This document shows, piece by piece, positions 1 to 7,772 of a stretch of 11,043 nt of DNA (position 1 is its first letter; each line of letters starts with the position of its first letter). The stretch comes from Funneliformis mosseae. Lineage: Eukaryota > Glomeromycota > Glomeromycetes > Glomerales > Glomeraceae. The stretch lies in contig CAJVPP010003683.1 of the NCBI GenBank assembly GCA_910592005.1, positions 1 to 11,043 of the forward strand. Direction: 5' to 3'. The notes below the pieces were generated by a model. That model saw only the letters and a program-made list of their open reading frames with translations, was not told the origin of the DNA and made no database searches. Position numbers and translations under genes: made by a program.

Positions 1-150
1 GTAAGATCTCTGATACATATAAATAAAATAAAATTATAGTTATTAAATTATAAAAATTTGTTAAAATGTATATTTTCCATTAATGCACACCCTCTCTAAA
101 TGCACTCTTTTACTCAGTCCCGAAGGGGTACATTTAGAGAGGTCTGACTG
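1..150 (-). mobile_element. End of a Tc1/pogo-class DNA transposon or MITE (partial)
   Basis: Read on the minus strand, the segment beginning at 150 starts CAGTCAGACCTCTCTAAATG. It is preceded by TA (151-152), the form expected of a Tc1/mariner/pogo terminal inverted repeat next to its TA target site. A 12-bp perfect inverted repeat, CCTCTCTAAATG at 91-102 against its complement at 131-142, makes the end foldable, and the loop holds a small CCCGAAGGG hairpin. The element body would run left, out of the window, so the other end and any transposase cannot be seen. Family assignment rests only on the terminal sequence style. It could also be a short non-autonomous element. Confidence 0.45.
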
Positions 151-653
151 TATATAAGTTTTCAGGAACCTCTTACATATTAGAATTTGGCTTTACTAAA
201 ATTTTTTTATCTGATCAAATTGATTAAATGGTTAACACTTTTATAAGATAGCTATTAATATTGATTTTATCTTTATTTTAAAGAGAAGAAATTATTTCAT
301 AAATAATATTATTCATTTGTAAAAAATTACAAGATAAAAAAATTTAATTATTTTTTATTATTTATATATCATAATTTTTATATATATATATAAAGTATTA
401 TTTTATAATAAACTTTATTAATAAAATAAAATAAACTTATTCGTTAAAATGATTATTGATAAATTAATCAGCGAAATAATTATCGATTTAAAATCGTAAT
501 TCTAATGCAAGTTTTTTATGATTTAAATAATTATTAAGAATTTTTTTGAGAATTAACAATGAAATACATTTATTAAACAATTTTTATCATGATGTTTCAG
601 ATGTTATAAATATATTTAGATATAGTAGAATCTAATATTATCAGCATAAGGAC
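151..653. other. AT-rich intergenic DNA, no gene seen
   Basis: This stretch is almost entirely A/T with runs such as the TA dinucleotide repeat near 380-392. Every frame is broken by frequent stops. A short palindromic patch (ATTATCGATTT followed by AAATCGTAAT, about 478-500) is the only structure I noticed. No tRNA, coding or promoter signal can be supported. Confidence 0.6.
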
Positions 654-898
654 AGGTCTACTAATTTACTCTTATGCTATGATTGGTTAGTATAATAAAT
701 TATGCTTATTTATAATATCTTATAGCGTAATAAATAAACATCACTCATCAAAAAAATTCTAAGTCCCTTAAAAATATAATAAAAATTGAAATATCATCAG
801 TGTTATGCTAGTAACAAATTGTCTAACACTTAATCCTAACCTTAACTAATTTTAATTATAACAGCTAATTATAGCGTAAAGGGTAAATTAGTAAATCT
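654..898. mobile_element. MITE-like element bounded by imperfect inverted repeats
   Basis: The left arm at 654-680 and the right arm at 871-898 are inverted copies of each other. They share the exact core ACTAATTTAC and then CTT and GCTAT, with a one-base gap and a few mismatches over about 27 bp. The enclosed roughly 190 bases are AT-rich, have no open frame and contain further variants of the GCTAT/ATAGC motif (for example near 722-727). An arm-to-arm length of about 245 bp without coding capacity is typical of a non-autonomous DNA transposon. I could not identify a clean target-site duplication, so the outer boundaries are approximate. Confidence 0.45.
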
Positions 899-984
899 AT
901 ATAGGAACATACTTATATTATCATATTGATCATTTTACTGATTATATATAATTGAATTATTACATTATATAAAATTCAGTCAAT

Positions 985-1550
985 CCAAAATTTAAAGCTT
1001 CAGGTGAAATAGCATATGATTGAGCAAACATTACAAAATAAAAAATTCAATATTTTGGATTATGTATATTATATTTTTAAAATAATAAATCAATATAAAG
1101 TATTTTACATAAGTTAGCTTAGGATTGAAATAATTAATTAAATAATTTACATAATAAATTAATTATTTTCGATTTCAAAGGTTTGGGAAAAATCACATAT
1201 ACAAGAGCAAACTATAACAACCATTATATTTCATAATTTAAGTTATGTAGAAAATGATATAAAAGTATTAAAATAAAATTTTAAATAACACAAAAGTTAG
1301 CTTTGAGACTATTTTTTGAATATTTTATATATTAATCATATGTGATTAAAAATTTTTAATTATTTGACTTCAAAGATTTGAACAGAGCTATGCATAAGCA
1401 AACTATACTAACCATTATATTTCCTAGTTTGGGTTTTATAGAATATAATATAAAAGTATTACAATATAATTTTAAACAACACAAAAGTTAGCTTTGAAAA
1501 AACTTTTTAAATATTTCAAATATAAACAATATGTTATTATAATTATATTA
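985..1550. repeat. Diverged tandem repeat, three units of about 183-195 bp
   Basis: Three successive blocks share the same ordered landmarks. Unit B (from about 1171) and unit C (from about 1366) both have a GA(T/C)TTCAAAG(G/A)TTTG start, then GCAAACTATA, then CCATTATATTTC, then ATATAAAAGTATTA, then ACACAAAAGTTAGCTTTGA, at offsets of 191-195 bases. Unit A (from about 985) is more diverged but keeps GAGCAAACA at 1022 and AAGTTAGCTT at 1111, both 183 bases ahead of unit B. No frame is open through the units. They may be tandem copies of an old non-coding element or a small satellite. Confidence 0.6.
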
Positions 1551-1699
1551 ATTTTGGCAAAATATTACTTCTAGTATAACTTACCCAATAATAATTATTT
1601 TTTCGATAAAATTTAATGTTATTTAATTATATTAAAATGCAGCTAATTGTAAAAATTTCATATATTATTATGTAGGATTTCCGATTGGTGCATTTTTAT

Positions 1700-1760
1700 A
1701 TGTGATAAAGTGATAAAATGAATAAATGATCAGCAAATTGATCGGCAAAATGTGATAAAA
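1700..1760. repeat. Cluster of short direct repeats
   Basis: GTGATAAA occurs at about 1702, 1710 and 1752. Two adjacent 12-base copies, GATCAGCAAATT and GATCGGCAAAAT, lie at 1728-1751. This is a local short-repeat patch with no coding sequence, and I cannot assign a function. Confidence 0.4.
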
Positions 1761-1784
1761 TTAAACATGTCCCGCTATGCTAGT

Positions 1785-1802
1785 GTTATCGGACTCGATA
1801 AC
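1785..1802. repeat. Short perfect inverted repeat (hairpin)
   Basis: GTTATCG at 1785-1791 is followed by a four-base loop and CGATAAC at 1796-1802, giving a perfect 7-bp stem in an otherwise AT-rich spacer. No gene end lies next to it, so a terminator role is not indicated. It could belong to an eroded transposon terminus. Confidence 0.4.
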
Positions 1803-2595
1803 TTTCCACTCAAAACGAAAGGTTTTACAAATTAGTGATGTGGTGAATCTTAATGAACTTAAGAACGAAAATTATTAATATTATTATAATTCTTATGTAA
1901 AATACGAAAATTAATTTTGTAACCGAAAAAAATATTACCAGTCATTTAAAAAAAAAATTTCTTTATTATATAAAATAAAATAAAATAATGTCCCCGTATT
2001 ATTATTATTTTAATTGTAAAAAAGTCCAAATTTTAAAGAAAAAATGTGGTAATGAATACAAGAGTAAATTAATAAACCCTCCAAAACTGTAATTTTGCAC
2101 TTTTTTTTTGTAATAAAAAAAAAAAAAAAGATTAATACAATCAATGCAATTGTAATATTATGTAAAAAATATAATTATTAAAATCAAAAAAATTTTAAAA
2201 AAAATGAATGAATGATATTAATAAGAGAGTAAAGAAATTAAGGTAAAATTGATATATAGGAAATTTAAGGAATAATGATATATAAGTAAAAAAGAATGGA
2301 AAGTAATTAATTTTTCTTGACAAAATCTATTTAAACAAAGGATTAGAGAGCAAAGCCAAATAAATTATTACAAATGAAAAAAAAAATAAAGGTAAGAGGT
2401 ACGGGGAAATTATTAAAAAAAAATTTAGTAAAAAAAATATATATATTATTGTATATATCTTATTAAAAGAAAATATTAACTGAATAAATTTAAAGAAACA
2501 AAAATATCCATACAATTATTAATAAAAGAAAGAAATATTAAACAATATACAATTCCTTTTTTCAGTCTCAAAAACTGAAGAAAAAAAAAAGTAAC
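1803..2595. other. AT-rich intergenic DNA downstream of the PH gene
   Basis: This stretch consists mainly of A and T homopolymer tracts, for example a T tract followed by an A tract of about 15 around 2101-2129, and AAATA-type repeats near 1970-1987. The open stretch on the minus strand at 2327-2515 is low-complexity Phe/Ile/Leu/Tyr sequence produced by A/T bias and is not supported as a gene. The part nearest 2595 is probably the 3' untranslated region of the PH-domain gene. Confidence 0.5.
2561..2579 (-). terminator. Possible 3' UTR hairpin of the PH gene
   Basis: About 17 bases after the TAA stop of the minus-strand PH gene there is an inverted repeat, TTCAGT at 2561-2566 with ACTGAA at 2574-2579 and a 7-base loop. 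It is flanked by A/T tracts that can extend the pairing. In the transcript it would be a small 3' UTR stem-loop. Fungal 3' ends normally depend on A-rich signals rather than hairpins, so a role in end formation is speculative. Confidence 0.25.
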
Positions 2596-4425
2596 TTAGC
2601 TCGATTCAGTTTCTTTTTGTTTTTCCTTTTTCTTACTAAGAGCTACTTGAAGGGCTGCCAACCATGCAACCTGAGATTCTTCACTACTAACACAACAAAT
2701 ATATGTACGTTTTGGTGTGATTACTTTGAAGCAATTTTGTTTAGATTTAGAAATCGGATCTGCTTCAATTACATCAAGAATGTCTGCAAGATTAATATTT
2801 TGATGAGGCTTAGGATCCTAATATATTATTAAAAATAATAAATTAATATAAATGATAATAAATAATATTAGCTAGAGACATATAAGCTTACCTTAGGGTT
2901 CTTGTAATAGAACAGTCGATCATTCTTCAATACAAACCACCTTTTCTTCCAAATTTTCTATATTATGTTAAATCAATAATCAGAATAAACGTATAAATAA
3001 TTCGAAATAAATTCTTTTTTTCTGTACCTTATATCGATCTAATTTGTATACAAATCCTTTGTGAATTATACGGCCATCATCTAATTCGTCGACCATATCC
3101 TCATATGCGTCTTCGTCTTCAGAACTAGCCGTAGGATCACTACTATCTTTTGCATATTGTCCCGCAACTGGACTTGAAGGGGAAGAAGACACATTAGGAA
3201 TTGATCCTGCTGAGGTATATGATGAAGCTGATGCGAAAGAATGACCTCCTTCTGCGTTATAATCAGAAGTTTGAAGTTGATTTCTCGGAGGAATATCAAT
3301 AGCAGCTGTCGCTTTTTCTGGAGATGTTAGGGAATTGTTCAAGACTGGAGAAGTTGACCCGGACAAAGGTGATTTAACTTTTTGAGTAGGCAACTGAGTA
3401 GAAATTCGCATCACGGAAGGAGTCTTCTCTGACATATCTTCACTATCGGCTTGACTTCCTGTATCCTCATGTAAAAGTTGTTCTTCTTGCACTTTCTTAA
3501 CTTTGTTTATTGCTTCCACCCATTCATCAAGCTCTTTTTTACTTGTAGCCTGAACGTAATATGTACGTTTAGATGTAACAATGTAAAATACATTTAACTT
3601 ATTCTTAAGTTTAACTTCCGCAGCAGAATGAACATCGTTCATATCCAAAATTTTAAGAAGTTCATATTCCTAAATAATATCATATATTTCAATTGAAATG
3701 AAAGTAATGACGATAATAATGATTACAATAATGTATAAAAAAAAAAAAAAAATACCTTATCGCTCTTATAATATGCTAATTTAGTCGATCTTAGCACAAA
3801 CCATCTACGTTTCCAATTCTGAAATAAAGATATTGTTAATTAATTTATTTTAATCAGAAATATAATGTGTGCTATATAATACATTTTAAACCTTTTCGTA
3901 CTTTTCGTCTTTCTTGCTTTTTATTAAGATATCCGGATTTTATTACATGTTCATGAAGTAATGTTTCTCTAGCCTCTTGAGGGTTCAAATCCTTTTCAGG
4001 TTCAGTTTCATATTCATATCCATATTCGGTTTGGTTAAAGCATTCTTGTTCTGAATCAGAAGTATCAGAGATTGGAGCAACTAATGTAGTAGAGGGCTTA
4101 TTCTAGGATTTTAAGTGTTAATTTCCAAATCAAAGATTTATCGATTTTTTAAAAACAGATTTATTTAAATAAAAACATATTAATAAAAAAATAATAAAGT
4201 AGATGCCAAGATTGTGAGAAAAGTTAAATACTCATGTATTACTAACGTTGCGTAGAATTCCTACAGGTGCGGCCATAGTATTTTGATTGACTTCTTTGAG
4301 TGCTGTTGAGATAATAGATGAGCGTAATTTTAGTATTTAAAAGAATGTGAATAGAATATTGCAAAAGAAAAATACTCACTAGAAGTTTGATATAAGACTT
4401 GAACAGAAGATGTCAACTCAGGCAT
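2596..4425 (-). CDS. Tandem PH-domain protein, seven exons, about 431 aa
   Basis: The exons I read are 4425-4380, 4302-4247, 4102-3902, 3818-3756, 3669-3028, 2957-2892 and 2817-2596. All introns are GT-AG (70-144 bases) and every junction keeps the frame, ending at TAA 2598-2596. The chosen start is the ATG at 4425, giving MPELTSSVQV; an ATG at 4276 is an alternative. PH1 (about residues 88-178) shows SGYLNKK, then NWKRRWFVL across an exon junction, and ends in the conserved helix with DEWVEAI. PH2 (about 323-420) repeats the pattern with HKGFVYKL, KIWKKRWFVLK and VAWLAALQ. Both domains have the basic beta1-beta2 loop and the invariant Trp of the C-terminal helix. The 140-residue linker is rich in Ser/Pro and acidic residues and is probably disordered. 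Proteins with two PH domains, such as yeast Opy1 or animal TAPP, bind phosphoinositides and act as membrane adaptors. That role is inferred here, and orthology to either is not shown. No signal peptide or membrane segment is present. Confidence 0.85.
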
Positions 4426-5021
4426 ACTTCTGTCAAAAAATTATCATAACTATATGTCAAGTATATTTTTGGGAATTATAAGTTGATTGAAACAAATTGG
4501 AAAATGGTCAAGTTAACAGTTTTATATATTGTAAACAGTTAGAAATTTAGATTGGTTGAAGCGTCTCTTGAAAACTATGAGGTTAAACGGACGGAATGAA
4601 TGTATGAAGTTAAAGACTATAAGCTTCCGGAGACAAGTTAGGAGAAAACAAAAAAAAATTATTTTGGGTAGAAAAATTAGGTCAATTTTGTCAACAAATA
4701 TGCATAATATAAATAGTATTTTAAGGTAGAGTAACCAAAAATTAAGTAAAATCAAGTAAATCAAGTAAAATCAAGTTACCCAATAAATAATTATATATAT
4801 ATAAAAAGAGTCTTTTTTATTCTTTTTCCTAAATACTAAACTATTTTATAAATAGCAATTTAAATAAAAAAATTTAAATTAAGTTTGATGTTAAAAAAAA
4901 TCATGAGAAAATCATACAACAAAGTACTGCGACTCATGATCATGTGAACCGGCTTGTCATAATTCATAATTCACTCTTATCGTATTATTTAATACCAACT
5001 CGTTTAATTATTTTAACGAAT
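4426..5021. other. AT-rich spacer upstream of the PH gene
   Basis: This should contain the minus-strand promoter and 5' UTR of the PH gene, but no clear promoter element can be singled out. A small tandem repeat of about 9-10 bases (AAGTAAAATC variants) lies at about 4744-4776, followed by a TATATATATA run near 4792. The open frame on the minus strand at 4522-4764 is Leu/Ile/Phe-rich low-complexity sequence and I do not accept it as a gene. Confidence 0.5.
4744..4776. repeat. Short tandem repeat, about 9-10 bp unit
   Basis: Three adjacent copies of AAGTAAAATC / AAGTAAATC / AAGTAAAATC are followed by a partial fourth. This is a simple microsatellite-like tract in the spacer upstream of the PH gene, with no evident function. 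Confidence 0.6.
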
Positions 5022-5513
5022 ATGTCAGATAAATCGTTATCTTCACAATCAAAAGGGCTTTGGAATTATTGCTAATCCTGGAATGAAAGAGGAAGTGGAA
5101 GAGGACTGTAAAAATGGTTAACTTAAGAAGCTGGTGAACCATTCGAGGAGGACGAAGAAAAACGATGCCCGTAATGGCGCTAACTCGATCAGTGGATAAT
5201 GATACTGAAAAAAGCTTCTATTAATGTTCTACTTGATTCTTAAGTCGAAATCTTAACTTTTTAAGGAATCGGAAGACGTAACCTTGCCAATGAACGAGAA
5301 CGTAAACTGAAATACGTTTTGGGATTTGCTTGAACCAGAAAACAACGTAGTGAAGATTCTGAATCAACAAGAATTTCTAGTTCTGTCAAATTACCCGAAT
5401 GGAATGCTCAACAACTAAACCTTCTAAAATATATTGATAGAAACGTAGAGGTTAAAATTAGAGAATTTCAAGGGGTTAAATCTTCCTATTCAAATAGGAG
5501 ATTTGGTTCATAA
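5022..5513 (+). pseudogene. Degenerate ORF of unknown family
   Basis: From ATG at 5022 a single frame can be followed to TAA at 5511 without any frameshift. It is interrupted by many stops in its first half (for example TAA at 5073) and only one in its last 82 codons (TGA at 5331). The text looks protein-like, not random: it starts MSDKSLSSQSKGLW, has an acidic block EAGEPFEEDEEKRC, and its 3' part is rich in Arg/Lys/Glu (NLANERERKLKYVLGFA, then KLPEWNAQQLNLLKYIDR). Several stops could come from Gln or Arg codons by C-to-T change; the TGA at 5331 sits where FA-R-TRKQR would read well. I do not recognise the family. It may be a dead gene or the ORF of an unnamed repeat. The 3' block could also be a retained exon, since an AG precedes GGAATCGG at about 5264. 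Confidence 0.45.
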
Positions 5514-5949
5514 ATGCTTTTAGCTGTATACGTTAATTCTACCTAGATTTGATCGTTTGATTTTATTGCACTTCATGGTCGCTGGTTTAGGCGATCGCTT
5601 TCTTTGATAACTAAGTAAATTTTTTTAAATACTTTTTTTCAGTAATTTTATTCCACAGATCTAGTAATGTAAAGATTTACGGATTTCTGATACAATTAAT
5701 AAACAAAAGATAATTTCGCACTGTAAAAATGAACGAAAATGTTTAAAAAATCAATTGATAATATATTTATTATTATCTAAGACTTTTTTTTATATATTTT
5801 TCCGTGTATGATTTTGGGCTTTTTAGGCCTTCCAAATAACGTGAAATTTTTTTACTATATAAGTTATCAATCTGCGCGCTTTGTGAGGCACTAAACATTT
5901 TTTCTGGCTTAGCGAATCGCCTTGAGGCTGGGCAAAATATGCGAAAAGA
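5514..5949. other. Intergenic DNA, no gene seen
   Basis: The first part (to about 5800) is AT-rich with poly-T tracts and no open frame. From about 5800 the GC content rises noticeably, leading into the open frame at 5950. A 9-base stem (5918-5926 with 5953-5961, one G-T wobble) straddles the start codon of that frame. Confidence 0.5.
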
Positions 5950-6300
5950 ATGCTTAAGGCGGAATACAAGTTATATATATATTCTTTCATTTTCCATCTT
6001 ACTTTTGCTTTCTATGAAAGCTTTTTCTGCTATCTCCCCGCCTTCTCATTTTATTCGAAGCCAGAAAAAAAAATAACTATATGTCTGAAAGTTGATAACT
6101 TGACACTGATTATGAATTATGTAAATGAGCGTGATTTTTTACATGAATCACGTACGCTAGTATTCCGCAAAACCCAGGAAGCATTTAGCTTCTTTGAACA
6201 AATCGGATTGAGAAAGCAGAGATTCGAGTTTACAACTTATTCGGGAGCAAAGAAATTTTTTGCGAGATGGGTCCAATCCAGAGACGATGATTTCCGGTGA
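5950..6300 (+). CDS. Hypothetical protein, 116 aa, unassigned
   Basis: An open frame of 116 codons runs from ATG at 5950 to TGA at 6298-6300. Residues about 6-38 are aromatic and hydrophobic (YIYSFIFHLTFAFYESFF) and could be a signal anchor, or merely AT-rich non-coding sequence. The last 65 residues use a more diverse, protein-like set, including NERDFLHESRTLVFRKTQ, RKQRFEFTTYSGAKKFFARW and a C-terminal DDDFR. I recognise no domain. The surrounding 500 bases are more GC-rich than the rest of the window. The region lies between transposon relics, so it may be a remnant of one. Only the C-terminal half seems at all likely to be genuine coding sequence. Confidence 0.3.
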   Translation: MLKAEYKLYIYSFIFHLTFAFYESFFCYLPAFSFYSKPEKKITICLKVDNLTLIMNYVNERDFLHESRTLVFRKTQEAFSFFEQIGLRKQRFEFTTYSGAKKFFARWVQSRDDDFR

Positions 6301-6625
6301 TTCGCAGAACATTGCAGAATTTTCCTTAAATGCATCTAACTAAAACATTTGTCTTAATCACCGCATAATGTCGCAGAATTTAAAAATAGAAATCACAGAA
6401 TCACGTGATATTCATAAGATCTAATTTTGATCATCGAATTTCGATAATCAAAGTTCGCGTTTCACAACGCGTAAAAAAAAGTGTTCATAAAAAATCGTAT
6501 CCCGGTGCTTTTAGAGAAGAGGATGGATAGGGTTTCACCAATTCAGATCACAATTATCAAGACCGTGATCTTTTGATTTAATTATGCAGACCATTTAAGA
6601 CTGCAACCCTTTTCAGTAAATAATC
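6301..6625. other. Region upstream of the hAT relic, with repeated motif and hairpins
   Basis: No open frame is seen. GCAGAA or close variants recur at about 6304, 6314, 6374 and 6395 (the last as CACAGAA). Two small palindromes are present: ATCGAA-T-TTCGAT around 6433-6445, and CGCGTT (6456-6461) pairing with AACGCG (6466-6471). A further AGATCAC/GTGATCT pair lies near 6546-6571. This should contain the left terminal region of the hAT element, but I could not match a terminal repeat to the right side. Confidence 0.4.
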
Positions 6626-6980
6626 ATGTCTGATAATATTAAATCAAATCGCAAAAAACAACAAACCTCATCTGTTTGGAAATTTTTTGAAATTCGTAAT
6701 AATAATCCATGCTGTCTTTTATGTCCTACGCCTAAAATTTTTGGTCCAAAATCTGCAACATCAACATTACAACGACATATAGAGTCAAGTCATAATAAGA
6801 AACCGTTAAACTAAAAACTCAACAATTACAATCTAAACAAATTAAGCCCTATAATACTATAGAACAACAAGAACATCATAATGTAGTTTTTACATGATCA
6901 ACAATCTTTTTGCGTAACAGAAAATAAATATTTTCGTGAAATGCTTAATTTTTTTGATCCACGATATACATCCAAAATTT
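6626..6980 (+). pseudogene. hAT transposase relic, N-terminal BED zinc-finger part
   Basis: The frame from ATG 6626 reads MSDNIKSNRKKQQTSSVWKF and then shows a BED-type zinc finger: aromatic VWKFFEI at about residues 17-23, CCLLC at 29-33, TLQRHIESSH at 47-56. This C-x2-C ... H-x4-H spacing binds DNA in hAT/ZBED proteins. A stop at 6812-6814 is bypassed by a shift into the next frame (KLKTQQLQSKQIKPYNTIEQ). The text then returns to the original frame at about 6896 with VTENKYFREMLNFFDPRY, a block that in complete proteins precedes the catalytic domain. So this part carries at least two frameshifts. Confidence 0.8.
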
Positions 6981-6981
6981 T

Positions 6982-7585
6982 ATGTTAGATATTATTCCAT
7001 TTACTACTCGTCATACTGGTATTAATATATCAGATACTTTATTAAATTTCTTTAATGAATTTAATATACAACAAAAGATTATATCTCTTATAACTGATAA
7101 TGAATCGGCTATATTAGTATGTGGAAGATTATTAGCAACACAATTATTTGATACATTTAAAAATTTGTCATTCTCATATTATCATTGTACAGCTCATATT
7201 ATAAGTCTTTCTGTACATTTTAATGAATAAAATTAAAAATTCTACAAACTTAGTGATCAAATGCATGCGTTATGTTTTATGCATAATTTAGAATACAAAA
7301 AAACCGGAAATTGATATGAAAGTTCGATAGAACTCAACTTATTATATGTTAATGATATCTCATGAAATTCGAATTCCTTTACAAATGTTAGCTTCAATTT
7401 ATCAAAACTTAAAAGAATATTATCTAACAGCTGAAGAATGACAAATAATTTATCAAATAATAGTCTATTAGAACCTATGAAAAGGAAACGCGATTATTAT
7501 ATGCTATAAATTATCCAACATTAGCTTTAGTTCACCGAGTTTTTAATGGAATTCAATATCACCTTGATAATTATATTGATAATAC
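6982..7585 (+). pseudogene. hAT transposase relic, central catalytic part
   Basis: The open piece 6982-7230 reads LDIIPFTTRHTGINI, then LITDNESAILVCGRLL and YHCTAHIISLSVHFNE. These match the hAT core around the second catalytic Asp (the TDN motif) and the conserved C-x2-H segment. Downstream, in shifted frames, VR-stop-NSTYYML (stop TAG 7328-7330) sits where hAT proteins have RWNSTYYML, and a TGA at 7439 follows AEE. The segment that should lie between FDPRY (6979) and LDIIPF (6985) is missing. It normally carries the first catalytic Asp near a T-x-D-x-W-T-S motif, so there is an internal deletion of very roughly 100 codons. The coding stretch ends at the pogo insertion. Confidence 0.8.
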
Positions 7586-7772
7586 CGTATTTTACTGAAA
7601 ATAAGCACACCTTTTTATTATAGAGATGCTTATTTTCAGGTAATTTATATAAAGCTGCGCTAAATCTTATCTGATGATCATCATATCATCTCAGTTAATA
7701 AAACGCGAAACCTGTTTTAAACCTGTTAAAAAAAAATATGCTACAAAAACATGAGTTATTAGAAAGATTAGA

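Noticed and set aside
828..850. Telomere-like CCTAAC/CTTAAC repeats
   Set aside because: Only about two imperfect units, inside a MITE-like inverted-repeat pair, so no telomeric array is present.
2327..2515. Minus-strand open frame of 62 codons
   Set aside because: Phe/Ile/Leu/Tyr-only low-complexity text typical of A/T-rich non-coding DNA, with no motif or splice context.
2617..2832. Plus-strand open frame of 71 codons
   Set aside because: It lies antisense to the last exon and last intron of the PH gene, whose reading is well supported by the PH2 motif.
3081..3299. Second minus-strand open frame of 72 codons
   Set aside because: It overlaps the large PH-gene exon in another frame and has no domain-like features.
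4522..4764. Minus-strand open frame of 80 codons with hydrophobic runs
   Set aside because: It looks like a membrane protein only because of A/T bias. Repeated Leu/Ile/Phe and a microsatellite overlap argue against a gene.
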